Source: DATBIO01 sp036556965 | GTDB lineage: Bacteria; Acidobacteriota; Vicinamibacteria; Fen-336 | Direction: 5' to 3' | Length of the DNA: 12,717 nt | NCBI GenBank assembly: GCA_036556965.1 | Contig: DATBIO010000158.1 | Span: forward strand, 1 to 12,717 | In this document: positions 1 through 7,272 of the stretch, piece by piece | How the letters are laid out: each line of letters begins with the position of its first letter | Position numbering within the stretch: the stretch's first letter is position 1 | Notes under the pieces: generated by a model | Databases searched by the model: none | What the model saw: only the letters and a program-made list of their open reading frames with translations | What the model was told of the DNA's origin: nothing | Position numbers and translations under genes: made by a program

Positions 1-651
1 TGGATGTGGGCGGGCATCGGCCTCTTCGCCTTCATCGTGTTCGTGAGCCGCGACGACGAGCGCGGCCGGCGCCGCGCGCCGGAGCCCGAGCGGCCGGAGA
101 CCGCAGCCGAAGCGGCGCAGCGGGAGGGCGAGGAGCAGGACGCGCGCATCGAGGAGGAGGTGGAGGCGCTCCTCGCCGCCACCCCGTCCGTGCGCGAGGA
201 GGACATCGAGGTCTCGGTCACCCAGGGGCGCGTGACCCTGGGCGGCGAGTCGGGCAACGAGACGGCCATCGAGGTGGCCAAGGCCCTGGCCGGCACCGTG
301 GCCGGCGTGCGCGAGGTGAAGAGCGAGGTCCGCCTGGAGAAGGGCCGCCGCACGGGTCCCCCGCGGGTCGAGGACCTGCTCCCGCGCATCCCCCTGCCTC
401 CCCGGCCCCCCGGGGACGCCGGCGTGACCCCGCAGGCCACGGAGGCCGCGCGCAAGCTGGTGGCGGAGGGGCGCGCCCACCTGGCCCAGGGGCGCGCGCG
501 CGCGGCCGTGGATTCCTTCAAGGCCGCTCTCGACCTCGATCCCTACAGCGGCGACGCGCACGAGGGCCTGGGCCGCGCCATCGCCGCCCTGGTCCAGCAG
601 TCCCTGCCCCGCTTCGGGGGCGCGTCCCCCAAGCCGAACCCGAGTCAATGA
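1..651 (+). CDS. BON-domain and TPR protein, membrane-anchored (5' end uncertain or outside window)
   Basis: The reading frame is open to the left edge, and the first ATG is at position 4. From that ATG the product is 215 residues. Residues 1-15 are hydrophobic (IGLFAFIVFV) and are followed by an Arg/Glu-rich stretch. This looks like the second half of a membrane anchor, so the true start may lie upstream of the window. Residues about 46-113 have the alpha-beta pattern of a BON domain (as in OsmY), including GRVTLGG and VAGVREVKSEV. A Pro-rich linker (about 114-140) leads to a helical hairpin at about 146-195 (GRAHLAQGRARAAVDSFKAA, then LDLDPYSGDAHEGLG) that fits one TPR unit. BON domains generally bind membranes or envelope polymers and TPRs bind proteins, so an envelope scaffold role is inferred. 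No enzyme motif is seen. Its stop overlaps the start of the next gene as ATGA (648-651), implying translational coupling. Confidence 0.75.
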   Translation, partial: WMWAGIGLFAFIVFVSRDDERGRRRAPEPERPETAAEAAQREGEEQDARIEEEVEALLAATPSVREEDIEVSVTQGRVTLGGESGNETAIEVAKALAGTVAGVREVKSEVRLEKGRRTGPPRVEDLLPRIPLPPRPPGDAGVTPQATEAARKLVAEGRAHLAQGRARAAVDSFKAALDLDPYSGDAHEGLGRAIAALVQQSLPRFGGASPKPNPSQ

Positions 652-2213
652 AGATCACCTACACCTCCGCCACCGGCGACCTCGAGGAGTTCCACCGCCT
701 CTTCGACCAGGCCCTGGCCGCCGTGCGTTCGCGCGCGGGCGGGAGCCACGGGCCCCGCGTCGCGGGCGAGGAGGTGGTCACGGGCGCCGCGCCCCTGGTG
801 GACCGCGCGCCCGCCGACCTCTCCCTGCGCCTGGCCACCTTCGCCGCCGCCACCCCGGCGGAGGTGGACCGCGCCGTGCGCTCCGCGCGCGCCGGGCAGC
901 GGGCCTGGGAGCGCCGCGGCTGGCGGGAGCGCCTCGCCGTCCTCCGCCGCGCCGCCGCCCTCGTGCGCGAGCGCAAGCACACCCTGGCCGCGCTCATGTC
1001 GCTGGAGGTGGGCAAGAGCCGGCTGGAGGCCATGGGCGACGCCGAGGAGTCGGCCGACCTCATCGACTACTACTGCCAGCAGGTGGAGGACGCGGGCGGC
1101 TTCGTGCGGGCCATGGGCCGCATCACGCCCGTCGAGCGGAACACCGACGTGCTGCGGCCGTACGGCGTGTTCGCCTGCATCGCGCCCTTCAACTTCCCCC
1201 TCGCCCTCTCCGCCGGCATGTCCTCCGCCGCCCTCGCCGCCGGGAACGCCGTCGTCTACAAGCCCGCGGAGGACACCCCCTGGACGGGGCTGGAGCTGTG
1301 GCAGGTGTACATGGACGCGGGTGTCCCCGCCGAGGTCTTCCACTTCCTGCCCGGCCGCGGGGAGGAGATCGGCGACGCGCTGTGGCAGCACGACGCCGTG
1401 GACGGCGTGGTCTTCACGGGCTCCAAGGCGGTGGGCATGCGCATCCACGCCGGCCTGAGCCGCCGCTGGATCAAGCCCTGCCTGCTGGAGCTGGGGGGCA
1501 AGAACGCCTGCCTGGTCATGGAGACGGCCGACCTCGAGGCCGCGGCGGAGGGCGTGGCGCGCTCCGCCTTCTCCCTGCAGAACCAGAAGTGCAGCGCCAC
1601 CTCGCGCGTCTACGTGCACCGCGCGGTGCGCGGGCCGTTCCTGGAGCGGCTGCTCGCGAAGACGCGCGCGCTGCGCATGGGCGACCCCTCCGCGCGCGAC
1701 GTGTTCTTCGGCCCCGTCATCAACGAGCGCGCGGTGGCGCGCTTCGAGGCGGCCAGCGCCCAGGCCGGCCGCGAGGGCGAGATCCTGCTGGGCGGAGGGC
1801 GCCTCCGCGGCCACCCCTTCGATGGCGGCCACTTCGTGGCCCCCACGGTGGCCGTCCTTCCCCTGCCCAGCCGCCTCTTCCGCGACGAGCTCTTCGTGCC
1901 CCTGCTCGCGGTGGGGGAAGTGGGGTCGCTGGACGAGGCCCTGGCCGAGACGAACGAGGCGGAGTACGGCCTCACCGCCGGCATCTTCAGCGGGAGGACC
2001 GAGGAGGTGGAGCGCTTCTTCGACGAGGTCGAGGCCGGCGTCTGCTACGCGAACAAGCGCACGGGCGCCACCACGGGGGCCTGGCCGGGCGCGCAGCCCT
2101 TCTGCGGCTGGAAGGGATCGGGCTCCACGGGCAAGGGCGGCTGCGGCCCCTATTACGTCGCGCAGTTCACGCGCGAGCAGAGCCGCACCGTCATCGAGGA
2201 GCCGCCACGGTGA
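648..2213 (+). CDS. NAD(P)-dependent aldehyde dehydrogenase, 1-pyrroline-5-carboxylate dehydrogenase-like
   Basis: Aldehyde dehydrogenase superfamily protein of 521 residues, close to the roughly 515 residues of RocA-type P5C dehydrogenases. It would oxidise glutamate-5-semialdehyde (from P5C) or a similar semialdehyde to the acid in the cytosol. Visible catalytic features are Asn182 in APFNFPLALS, the nucleotide-binding FTGSKAVG at 256-263, general base Glu281 in LELGGKN, and nucleophile Cys315 in NQKCSATSRVYV. The C-terminal region (RTGATTGAWPGAQPF, then KGSGSTGKGG) resembles the P5CDH subgroup rather than betaine-aldehyde or succinate-semialdehyde enzymes. One oddity is QPFCGWKGSG, where the family usually has QPFGGFKxSG (Cys486). 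The ATG start at 648 overlaps the previous stop and has no clear Shine-Dalgarno, which fits coupled translation. Its stop overlaps the GTG of the aminotransferase gene. Family is confident; substrate is inferred from subgroup likeness and the neighbour. 2-Aminoadipate semialdehyde is an alternative. Confidence 0.88.
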   Translation: MKITYTSATGDLEEFHRLFDQALAAVRSRAGGSHGPRVAGEEVVTGAAPLVDRAPADLSLRLATFAAATPAEVDRAVRSARAGQRAWERRGWRERLAVLRRAAALVRERKHTLAALMSLEVGKSRLEAMGDAEESADLIDYYCQQVEDAGGFVRAMGRITPVERNTDVLRPYGVFACIAPFNFPLALSAGMSSAALAAGNAVVYKPAEDTPWTGLELWQVYMDAGVPAEVFHFLPGRGEEIGDALWQHDAVDGVVFTGSKAVGMRIHAGLSRRWIKPCLLELGGKNACLVMETADLEAAAEGVARSAFSLQNQKCSATSRVYVHRAVRGPFLERLLAKTRALRMGDPSARDVFFGPVINERAVARFEAASAQAGREGEILLGGGRLRGHPFDGGHFVAPTVAVLPLPSRLFRDELFVPLLAVGEVGSLDEALAETNEAEYGLTAGIFSGRTEEVERFFDEVEAGVCYANKRTGATTGAWPGAQPFCGWKGSGSTGKGGCGPYYVAQFTREQSRTVIEEPPR

Positions 2214-3508
2214 AAGACTACCCGCGCATCGTCGTTGCCCCGCCCGGCCCCCGGGCGCAGGCGGAGGTGGCCCGCCACGACCGCTACGCCTCCACGTCCT
2301 ATCCCAAGGAGTACCCGCTGGTGGTGGCGCGCGCCTCGGGGGCCATGGTGGAGGACGTGGACGGGAACCGTTTCCTCGACTTCATGGCCGGCATCGCGGT
2401 GGCCGCCACCGGCCACGCGCACCCCAGGGTGGTGGCCGCCATCCAGGAGCAGGCCGCGCGGTTCCTCCACATCTGCGGCTCCGACTTCTACTACGACGGC
2501 TTCTCCTCGCTCTGCCAGCGGCTGGCCGCGCTGGCCCCCGGGCCCGGCCCCAAGCGCGTCTTCCTGACCAACTCGGGCACGGAGGCGGTGGAGGGCGCCA
2601 TCAAGCTCGTGCGCAACTCCACGCGCCGTCCCGGCCTCATCGCCTTCACCGGCGCCTTCCACGGGCGCACCTACGGCGCCATGAGCCTGACCGCCAGCCG
2701 GGCCCGGCAGCGCGAGGGGATGGGGCCGTTCCTGCCCGAGGTCTACCACGTGCCCTATCCCGACCCGCACGGCTGCGAGGCGTGCGGGCGCGGGCCCGAC
2801 TGCGAGCGCCACGGGGTGGCCCCCATCGAGGACCTCTTCGCGCGCCGGCTGGCCCCCCGCGATGCCGCGGGCATCTTCGTGGAGCCCATCCAGGGCGAAG
2901 GCGGCTACGTGGTGCCGCCCGAGGGGTTCCTGCGGCGCCTGCGCGCGCTCTGCGACGCCCACGGCATCCTGCTCGTGGTGGACGAGGTGCAGAGCGGCAT
3001 GGGCCGCACGGGGCGCATGTTCGCCTGCGAGACGGAGGGCATCGAGGCCGACGTGCTCCTGGTGGCCAAGGGCCTGGGCTCGGGCCTGCCCATCGGGGCC
3101 ATCGTGGCCCGCGAAGCGGTCATGAAGTGGGAACCGGGGGCGCACGGCTCCACCTTCGGCGGCAACCCCGTCTGCTGCGCGGCGGCGCTGGCCACCCTCG
3201 ACCTGGTGGAGGGCGGCCTGCTCGCCAACGCGGCGGCCATGGGCGAGCGCCTCCGGGCCGGGCTGCGCGCCCTCGCCGCGCGCCATCCCGTGATCCGCGA
3301 CGTGCGCGGCCGCGGCCTCATGGTCGGCCTCGAGCTCGCCTCTCCCGAGGCCGTGCACGCGGCGGAGTGGGGCGCCTTCCGCCGCGGCCTGCTCGTCCTC
3401 GGCGCCGGTCCCCGCACGCTGCGCCTGGCCCCGCCCCTGGTGGTGGACGCGGAGGACGTGGACGCCGCCCTGCGCCTCCTCGACGAGACGCTGGCCGCGC
3501 CCGCGTGA
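2210..3508 (+). CDS. Class III PLP-dependent aminotransferase (ornithine/acetylornithine/GABA type)
   Basis: Fold-type I, subgroup III aminotransferase of 432 residues. It moves an omega-amino group from a substrate such as ornithine, GABA or lysine to a 2-oxo acid, leaving a semialdehyde. Motifs seen are NSGTEAVEGAIK (phosphate-binding Gly123-Thr124), FTGAFHGRTYGAMS, EPIQGEGGY, VVDEVQSGMGRTG with Asp258 contacting the PLP pyridine, Schiff-base Lys287 in VAKGLGSGLPIGA, and HGSTFGGNPV. The N-terminus (PRIVVAPPGPRAQ, then VVARASGAMVEDVDGN) resembles the branch often labelled 'acetylornithine aminotransferase family', which holds ornithine omega-aminotransferases and broad amino-acid racemases. 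A small Cys-rich insert carries Cys189, Cys192 and Cys198. The start is GTG at 2210, overlapping the dehydrogenase stop as GTGA, with GAGGAG (2196-2201) at good spacing. Pairing with the dehydrogenase suggests ornithine to glutamate, or GABA to succinate. Exact substrate unresolved. Confidence 0.88.
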   Translation: MKDYPRIVVAPPGPRAQAEVARHDRYASTSYPKEYPLVVARASGAMVEDVDGNRFLDFMAGIAVAATGHAHPRVVAAIQEQAARFLHICGSDFYYDGFSSLCQRLAALAPGPGPKRVFLTNSGTEAVEGAIKLVRNSTRRPGLIAFTGAFHGRTYGAMSLTASRARQREGMGPFLPEVYHVPYPDPHGCEACGRGPDCERHGVAPIEDLFARRLAPRDAAGIFVEPIQGEGGYVVPPEGFLRRLRALCDAHGILLVVDEVQSGMGRTGRMFACETEGIEADVLLVAKGLGSGLPIGAIVAREAVMKWEPGAHGSTFGGNPVCCAAALATLDLVEGGLLANAAAMGERLRAGLRALAARHPVIRDVRGRGLMVGLELASPEAVHAAEWGAFRRGLLVLGAGPRTLRLAPPLVVDAEDVDAALRLLDETLAAPA

Positions 3509-6054
3509 CCGCGCCCGCCCGTCGCCGCGCGCGCCTGGCCGCGGCCTCCCTCCTCGCCCTCCCCCTGCTCGCCGCCGCGGCCCGCTCGCAGAGCGTCCCG
3601 CCCGTGCGGGAGCCCGTGCTCAAGCAGGTGCGCGTGCCCCACGCCTACTACTGGCGCGAGATGTACGTGCCGCAGGTCACCAGCGGCCCCGCCTCCGCGA
3701 GCTGGTCGCCGGACGGGGCCGAGCTCGTCTACGCCATGCAGGGAGGCCTCTGGCGCCAGCGCGTCGGCGGCGACGAGGCGCGCCAGCTCACGGCCGGGCC
3801 CGGCTACGACCACCAGCCGGACTGGGCCCCGGACGGACGCCGCGTCGTCTACGCCTCGTACCGCGACGATGCCGTGGAGCTCAGGCTGCTGGACCTGGAG
3901 AGCGGCGACGACCGCCCCCTGGTCGCGAACGGAGCCGTCAACGTGGACCCGCGCTGGTCCCCCGACGGCCGCCGCATCGCCTACGTCTCGACCGCCCACG
4001 AGGGCCGCTGGCACGTGTTCACGGTGTCCGCGGAGGGGGGCGCGCCCATGCAGCTGACGGAGGACAGGAACAGCGGCCTGCCCCGCTATTACTACTCGGT
4101 CTGGGACCACTACCTCTCGCCCAGCTGGTCGCCCGACGGACGCGAGCTGATCCTCGTGGGCAACCGGGGGCGGATCTGGGGCACGGGCGGCCTCTGGCGC
4201 ATGGCCGCCGAGCGCGGCGCGCCCATGCGCGAGCTGCACTACGAGGAGACCACCTGGAAGGCGCGCCCGGACTGGTCGCCGGACGGCCGGCGCGTCGTCT
4301 ACAGCAGCTACGACGGGCGGCAGTGGAACCAGCTCTGGCTCCTCCCCGCCGAGGGCGGCGACCGCCTTCCCCTCACCCACGGCGAGTACGACCTCACCGC
4401 CCCGCGGTGGTCGCGCGACGGCCGGCGCATCGCCGCCGTGTCCAACGAGGGCGGGAACACGTCCCTGGTCGTGCTCGACGTGGTCGGAGGGCGCCGCCAG
4501 CGCGTCGAGGCGCGGACGCGGCGCTACCGGGCGCCGATGGGCCGGCTGCGCCTGAGCCTGGTGGACGCGGCCACGGGGGCGCGCCTGCCCGCCCGTGTCT
4601 CGGTGACGGGGGCGGACGGCCGCTCCTACGCTCCCGACGACGCCTGGCGCCACGCGGACGAGGCCTTCGTGCGCGGCGAGCAGCCGTTCGAGTACGGCTA
4701 CTTCCATGCCGACGGCGCCGCCGAGCTGGCGGCGCCGGCGGGGCCGGTCGCGGTGGAGGCGTGGCGCGGGCCGGAGTTCGAGGTCGCCCGCTTCCAGGGC
4801 ACGCTGGCCCCGGACGGCGTCCTCCCCGTGCGCCTGCGCCTCCGCCGGCTCGACGACCCGGGCGCGCGCGGCCAGTGGGGCGGCGACCTCCACGTGCACA
4901 TGAACTACGGCGGGCACTACCGCAACACGCCGGCCCGCCTCGCCCTCCAGGGCCGGGCGGAGGGCCTGCACGTGCTGGAGAACCTGGTGGTCAACAAGGA
5001 GCAGCGCATCCCGGACATCGCCGGCTTCCGCCCCGGCCTCGACCCCGCCTCCACCGAGCGCTTCCTGCTCGCCCACGGCCAGGAGTTCCACACCAGCTTC
5101 TGGGGCCACACCGCCTTCCTCGGCCTGCGCGAGCACTACCTGATGCCCGACTTCGCCGGCTACGCGAACACGGCCATGGCCAGCCTGGTGCCCACCAACG
5201 CCCAGATGGCGGAGGTGGCGCGGGCGCAGGGTGCGCTGGTGGGCTACGTCCACCCCTTCGACGTGCGTCCCGATCCCGACAACGCCGCGGAGCCGCTCAC
5301 CTACGCGCTGCCCGTGGACGCCGCCCTGGGCAAGCTCGACTACCTGGAGGTGATGGGCTTCAGCGACCACCTCGTCACCTCCGCGGTGTGGTACCGCCTC
5401 CTCAACTGCGGGTTCCGCATCCCCGCCGGCGCCGGCACCGACGCCTTCCCCAACTTCGCCTCCCTGCGCGGGCCGGCCGGGCTCCTCCGCACCTACGTGC
5501 AGGCCGGCCCCCGCCTGACCCACGCCTCCTACCTGGAGGGCCTCCGCCGCGGACGCACCTTCGTGACCAACGCCCCCCTGCTCACGTTCGCCGTCGAGGG
5601 CCGCGGCCCCGGCGACGAGGTGACCCTGGCCGCCCCGCGCCCCTTGCGGGCGCGCGTGGCGGTGCGCTCCGCGGTGCCTCTCGACCGCGTGGAGGTCATC
5701 GGCAACGGCGAGGTGGTGGCCACGGTGCCGCTCTCCGCCGCCGGCACGCGCGCCGAGGGGGCGCTGAGCCTGCCCGGCGACGGCTCCGCCTGGTACGTGC
5801 TCCGCGCCTACGCCACGCGCCCGCGGCTCCCCGTCCTCGACCTCTACCCCTTCGCCAGCACGAGCCCCGTCTACGTGATGGTCGGGCAGCGGCCCGTCCG
5901 CTCCCGCGAGGACGCCGCCTACTTCGTGCGCTGGGTGGACCGCGTGGTGCAGGCGGCCTCGGCCCACACGGGCTGGAACACGCCCGCGGAGCGCGCGGCG
6001 GTCATGGACGAGCTGGCGCGCGCGCGCGCCGTCTACGTCGAGCGGTCGCGCTAG
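3505..6054 (+). CDS. Secreted PD40 (TolB-like) propeller fused to CehA/McbA-type PHP metallohydrolase
   Basis: Exported protein of 849 residues. Residues 1-30 are a signal peptide: an Arg-rich start, a Leu/Ala core and a likely cut near AAARSQ. Residues about 60-325 hold six PD40 repeats, each with a W(S/A)(P/R)DG core, the first Trp at 67 and the last at 302, giving a six-bladed propeller like TolB. Residues about 333-455 look like a beta-sandwich. The catalytic part starts at GGDLHVHMNYGGHY (Asp461, His463, His465), followed by HGQEFHTSFWGH (Glu527, His529, His535), GYVHPFDV (His583) and GAGTDAFPNF (Asp646), a PHP-type metal-ligand pattern. The tail GRTFVTNAPLL, then EGRGPGDEV, matches the CehA (carbaryl hydrolase) family. 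The start is GTG at 3505, overlapping the aminotransferase stop as GTGA; it is the first start in frame that gives a signal peptide. Physiological substrate is unknown; hydrolysis of an ester, carbamate or phosphoester is inferred. Confidence 0.85.
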   Translation: MTAPARRRARLAAASLLALPLLAAAARSQSVPPVREPVLKQVRVPHAYYWREMYVPQVTSGPASASWSPDGAELVYAMQGGLWRQRVGGDEARQLTAGPGYDHQPDWAPDGRRVVYASYRDDAVELRLLDLESGDDRPLVANGAVNVDPRWSPDGRRIAYVSTAHEGRWHVFTVSAEGGAPMQLTEDRNSGLPRYYYSVWDHYLSPSWSPDGRELILVGNRGRIWGTGGLWRMAAERGAPMRELHYEETTWKARPDWSPDGRRVVYSSYDGRQWNQLWLLPAEGGDRLPLTHGEYDLTAPRWSRDGRRIAAVSNEGGNTSLVVLDVVGGRRQRVEARTRRYRAPMGRLRLSLVDAATGARLPARVSVTGADGRSYAPDDAWRHADEAFVRGEQPFEYGYFHADGAAELAAPAGPVAVEAWRGPEFEVARFQGTLAPDGVLPVRLRLRRLDDPGARGQWGGDLHVHMNYGGHYRNTPARLALQGRAEGLHVLENLVVNKEQRIPDIAGFRPGLDPASTERFLLAHGQEFHTSFWGHTAFLGLREHYLMPDFAGYANTAMASLVPTNAQMAEVARAQGALVGYVHPFDVRPDPDNAAEPLTYALPVDAALGKLDYLEVMGFSDHLVTSAVWYRLLNCGFRIPAGAGTDAFPNFASLRGPAGLLRTYVQAGPRLTHASYLEGLRRGRTFVTNAPLLTFAVEGRGPGDEVTLAAPRPLRARVAVRSAVPLDRVEVIGNGEVVATVPLSAAGTRAEGALSLPGDGSAWYVLRAYATRPRLPVLDLYPFASTSPVYVMVGQRPVRSREDAAYFVRWVDRVVQAASAHTGWNTPAERAAVMDELARARAVYVERSR

Positions 6055-6055
6055 G

Positions 6056-6094
6056 GTCCGCGCGCCGCCCGCGCCGGACGCCGGCGGCGCGGAC
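6056..6094. terminator. GC-rich stem-loop between convergent operons
   Basis: The left arm at 6056-6069 pairs with the right arm GGCGGCGCGGAC at 6083-6094. It forms a 12-bp stem with a 2-nt bulge on the left and a loop of about 13 nt. It lies 1 nt after the stop of the secreted hydrolase and just beyond the stop of the convergent permease gene, so it could end transcription from both sides. There is no T-run on either strand, so intrinsic termination is not proven. Confidence 0.45.
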
Positions 6095-6101
6095 GGGACG
6101 C

Positions 6102-7271
6102 TCAGAGGTCGCGCAGGGCCACCGTCACCGGCATGCGCGCCGCGCGCAGGGCGGGGGGCACGCCGCCCGCGATCCCCATCAGGAGCGCGAAGACGAGCCC
6201 GATGCCCAGGAGCGCCGGCGTCACCTGGAAGGCGAAGGCCAGGTGCGAGAAGGTCTGGAAGTTCATGGTGGAGGTGGTCAGGCCGTTGATGGGGAGGACG
6301 AGCGCGCAGCCCAGCAGGCCGCCCAGCAGCGAGATGACGAGCGCCTCCAGCGTGAACGAGAGCACGATGCTGGACCCCCCGAAGCCCAGGGCCTTGATGG
6401 TGGCCACCTCCCGCCGCCGCTCGGCCACCGCGGAGTACATGGTGTTGAGGGCGGCGAACACCGCCCCCACCCCCATCACCGCGGCCACCAGCGTGCCCAG
6501 CACGTTGACGAGCGTGGTCATCATCTGCGAGGCCTTGGCGTAGTAGTCGGTCTCGCGGTCCACCTGCACCTTCATGCGGGGGTCGCCCACCAGCCGCTGC
6601 CGGAAGGGCTCCAGCGCCTCCGGGCTCCGCAGGCGCGCCACCACCGACTGGGCCACGCCTTGCGGCCGGTGGTAGACGGGGTTGAGCAGGCTCAGGTCGC
6701 ACCAGATCTCCGAGTCGAAGGCGGTGTCGCCCGCGTCCATCACGCCCACCACCTTCCAGCCCGCCCCTCCCAGCTTGAGGGTGTCGCCGATGCCCACCCC
6801 GCGGTAGGAGGCGGCGGCGTTCTTGCCCACCACCAGCTCGAAGAGCCCGGGCTCCGGCCAGCGCCCCTCCCGCAGCGCCACGTTCTCGTGCACGAGGCGG
6901 GCCTTCTCCGTCACCCCGCGCACCTGGACGTTGGCGTCCGTGCCCGTCTCCCGCAGGGGCACCGCCGCGATCACCACCGCCTCGTGGCTGACCAGGGGCC
7001 CGCTGGGCCCGTGGGCGACCTCCAGGGCGTCCTCGATCACCTTCTGCTGGGTCAGCGTCACCGCGCTGTCGATCTCCGAGGTCGCCCCCGCGCGCCGCAC
7101 GATCGCGTTCATGGCCGATCCCGACTCGACGAGGGCCGCGCGGAACCCCTTGGCCAGGGCGAGCATGGCCACGAACACCCCCACCGCGCCCGCGATGCCG
7201 AGCACGGCCACCACGCTGGTGCGCCAGCGGGCGCGCACGCTCTCGACGTTGTAGACGACGGGAAGCGGCAT
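6102..7271 (-). CDS. ABC transporter permease, FtsX/MacB-like (second permease)
   Basis: Integral inner-membrane protein of 389 residues and the last gene of the three-gene ABC operon. One N-terminal membrane segment (about residues 18-42, TSVVAVLGIAGAVGVFVAML) is followed by a periplasmic domain of about 210 residues of the MacB_PCD type. Three C-terminal membrane segments follow (roughly 255-280, 305-335, 350-375), making the FtsX fold. The cytoplasmic stretch AERRREVATIKALGFGG is the typical coupling motif of this permease family, and the protein ends PPALRAARMPVTVALRDL. It should pair with the neighbouring permease and ATPase in a type VII (mechanotransmission) ABC system rather than an importer. 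The ATG at 7271 lies 1 nt after the previous stop, with GAGGA about 9 nt upstream inside the preceding gene. Substrate unknown. Confidence 0.88.
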   Translation of the reverse strand: MPLPVVYNVESVRARWRTSVVAVLGIAGAVGVFVAMLALAKGFRAALVESGSAMNAIVRRAGATSEIDSAVTLTQQKVIEDALEVAHGPSGPLVSHEAVVIAAVPLRETGTDANVQVRGVTEKARLVHENVALREGRWPEPGLFELVVGKNAAASYRGVGIGDTLKLGGAGWKVVGVMDAGDTAFDSEIWCDLSLLNPVYHRPQGVAQSVVARLRSPEALEPFRQRLVGDPRMKVQVDRETDYYAKASQMMTTLVNVLGTLVAAVMGVGAVFAALNTMYSAVAERRREVATIKALGFGGSSIVLSFTLEALVISLLGGLLGCALVLPINGLTTSTMNFQTFSHLAFAFQVTPALLGIGLVFALLMGIAGGVPPALRAARMPVTVALRDL

Positions 7272-7272
7272 C

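Noticed and set aside
493..504. Alternating GC runs (also near 6015-6029)
   Set aside because: Ala/Arg codons in a high-GC genome explain them. No further structure was seen.
645..1832. A 395-codon minus-strand open frame across the dehydrogenase gene
   Set aside because: Antisense shadow of a clear aldehyde dehydrogenase. It has no domain and biased low-complexity composition.
1822..3504. Upstream extension of the hydrolase reading frame
   Set aside because: The frame is open only because the region is G+C-rich. The GTG at 3505 gives a signal peptide and the same stop/start overlap seen at the other junctions.
2905..6702. A 1265-codon open frame on the minus strand
   Set aside because: It lies antisense to the aminotransferase and hydrolase genes, both of which have strong family motifs. 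Its composition (His/Gly/Ala/Arg/Val-rich) is what an antisense frame of very G+C-rich coding DNA gives, and it has no recognisable domain.
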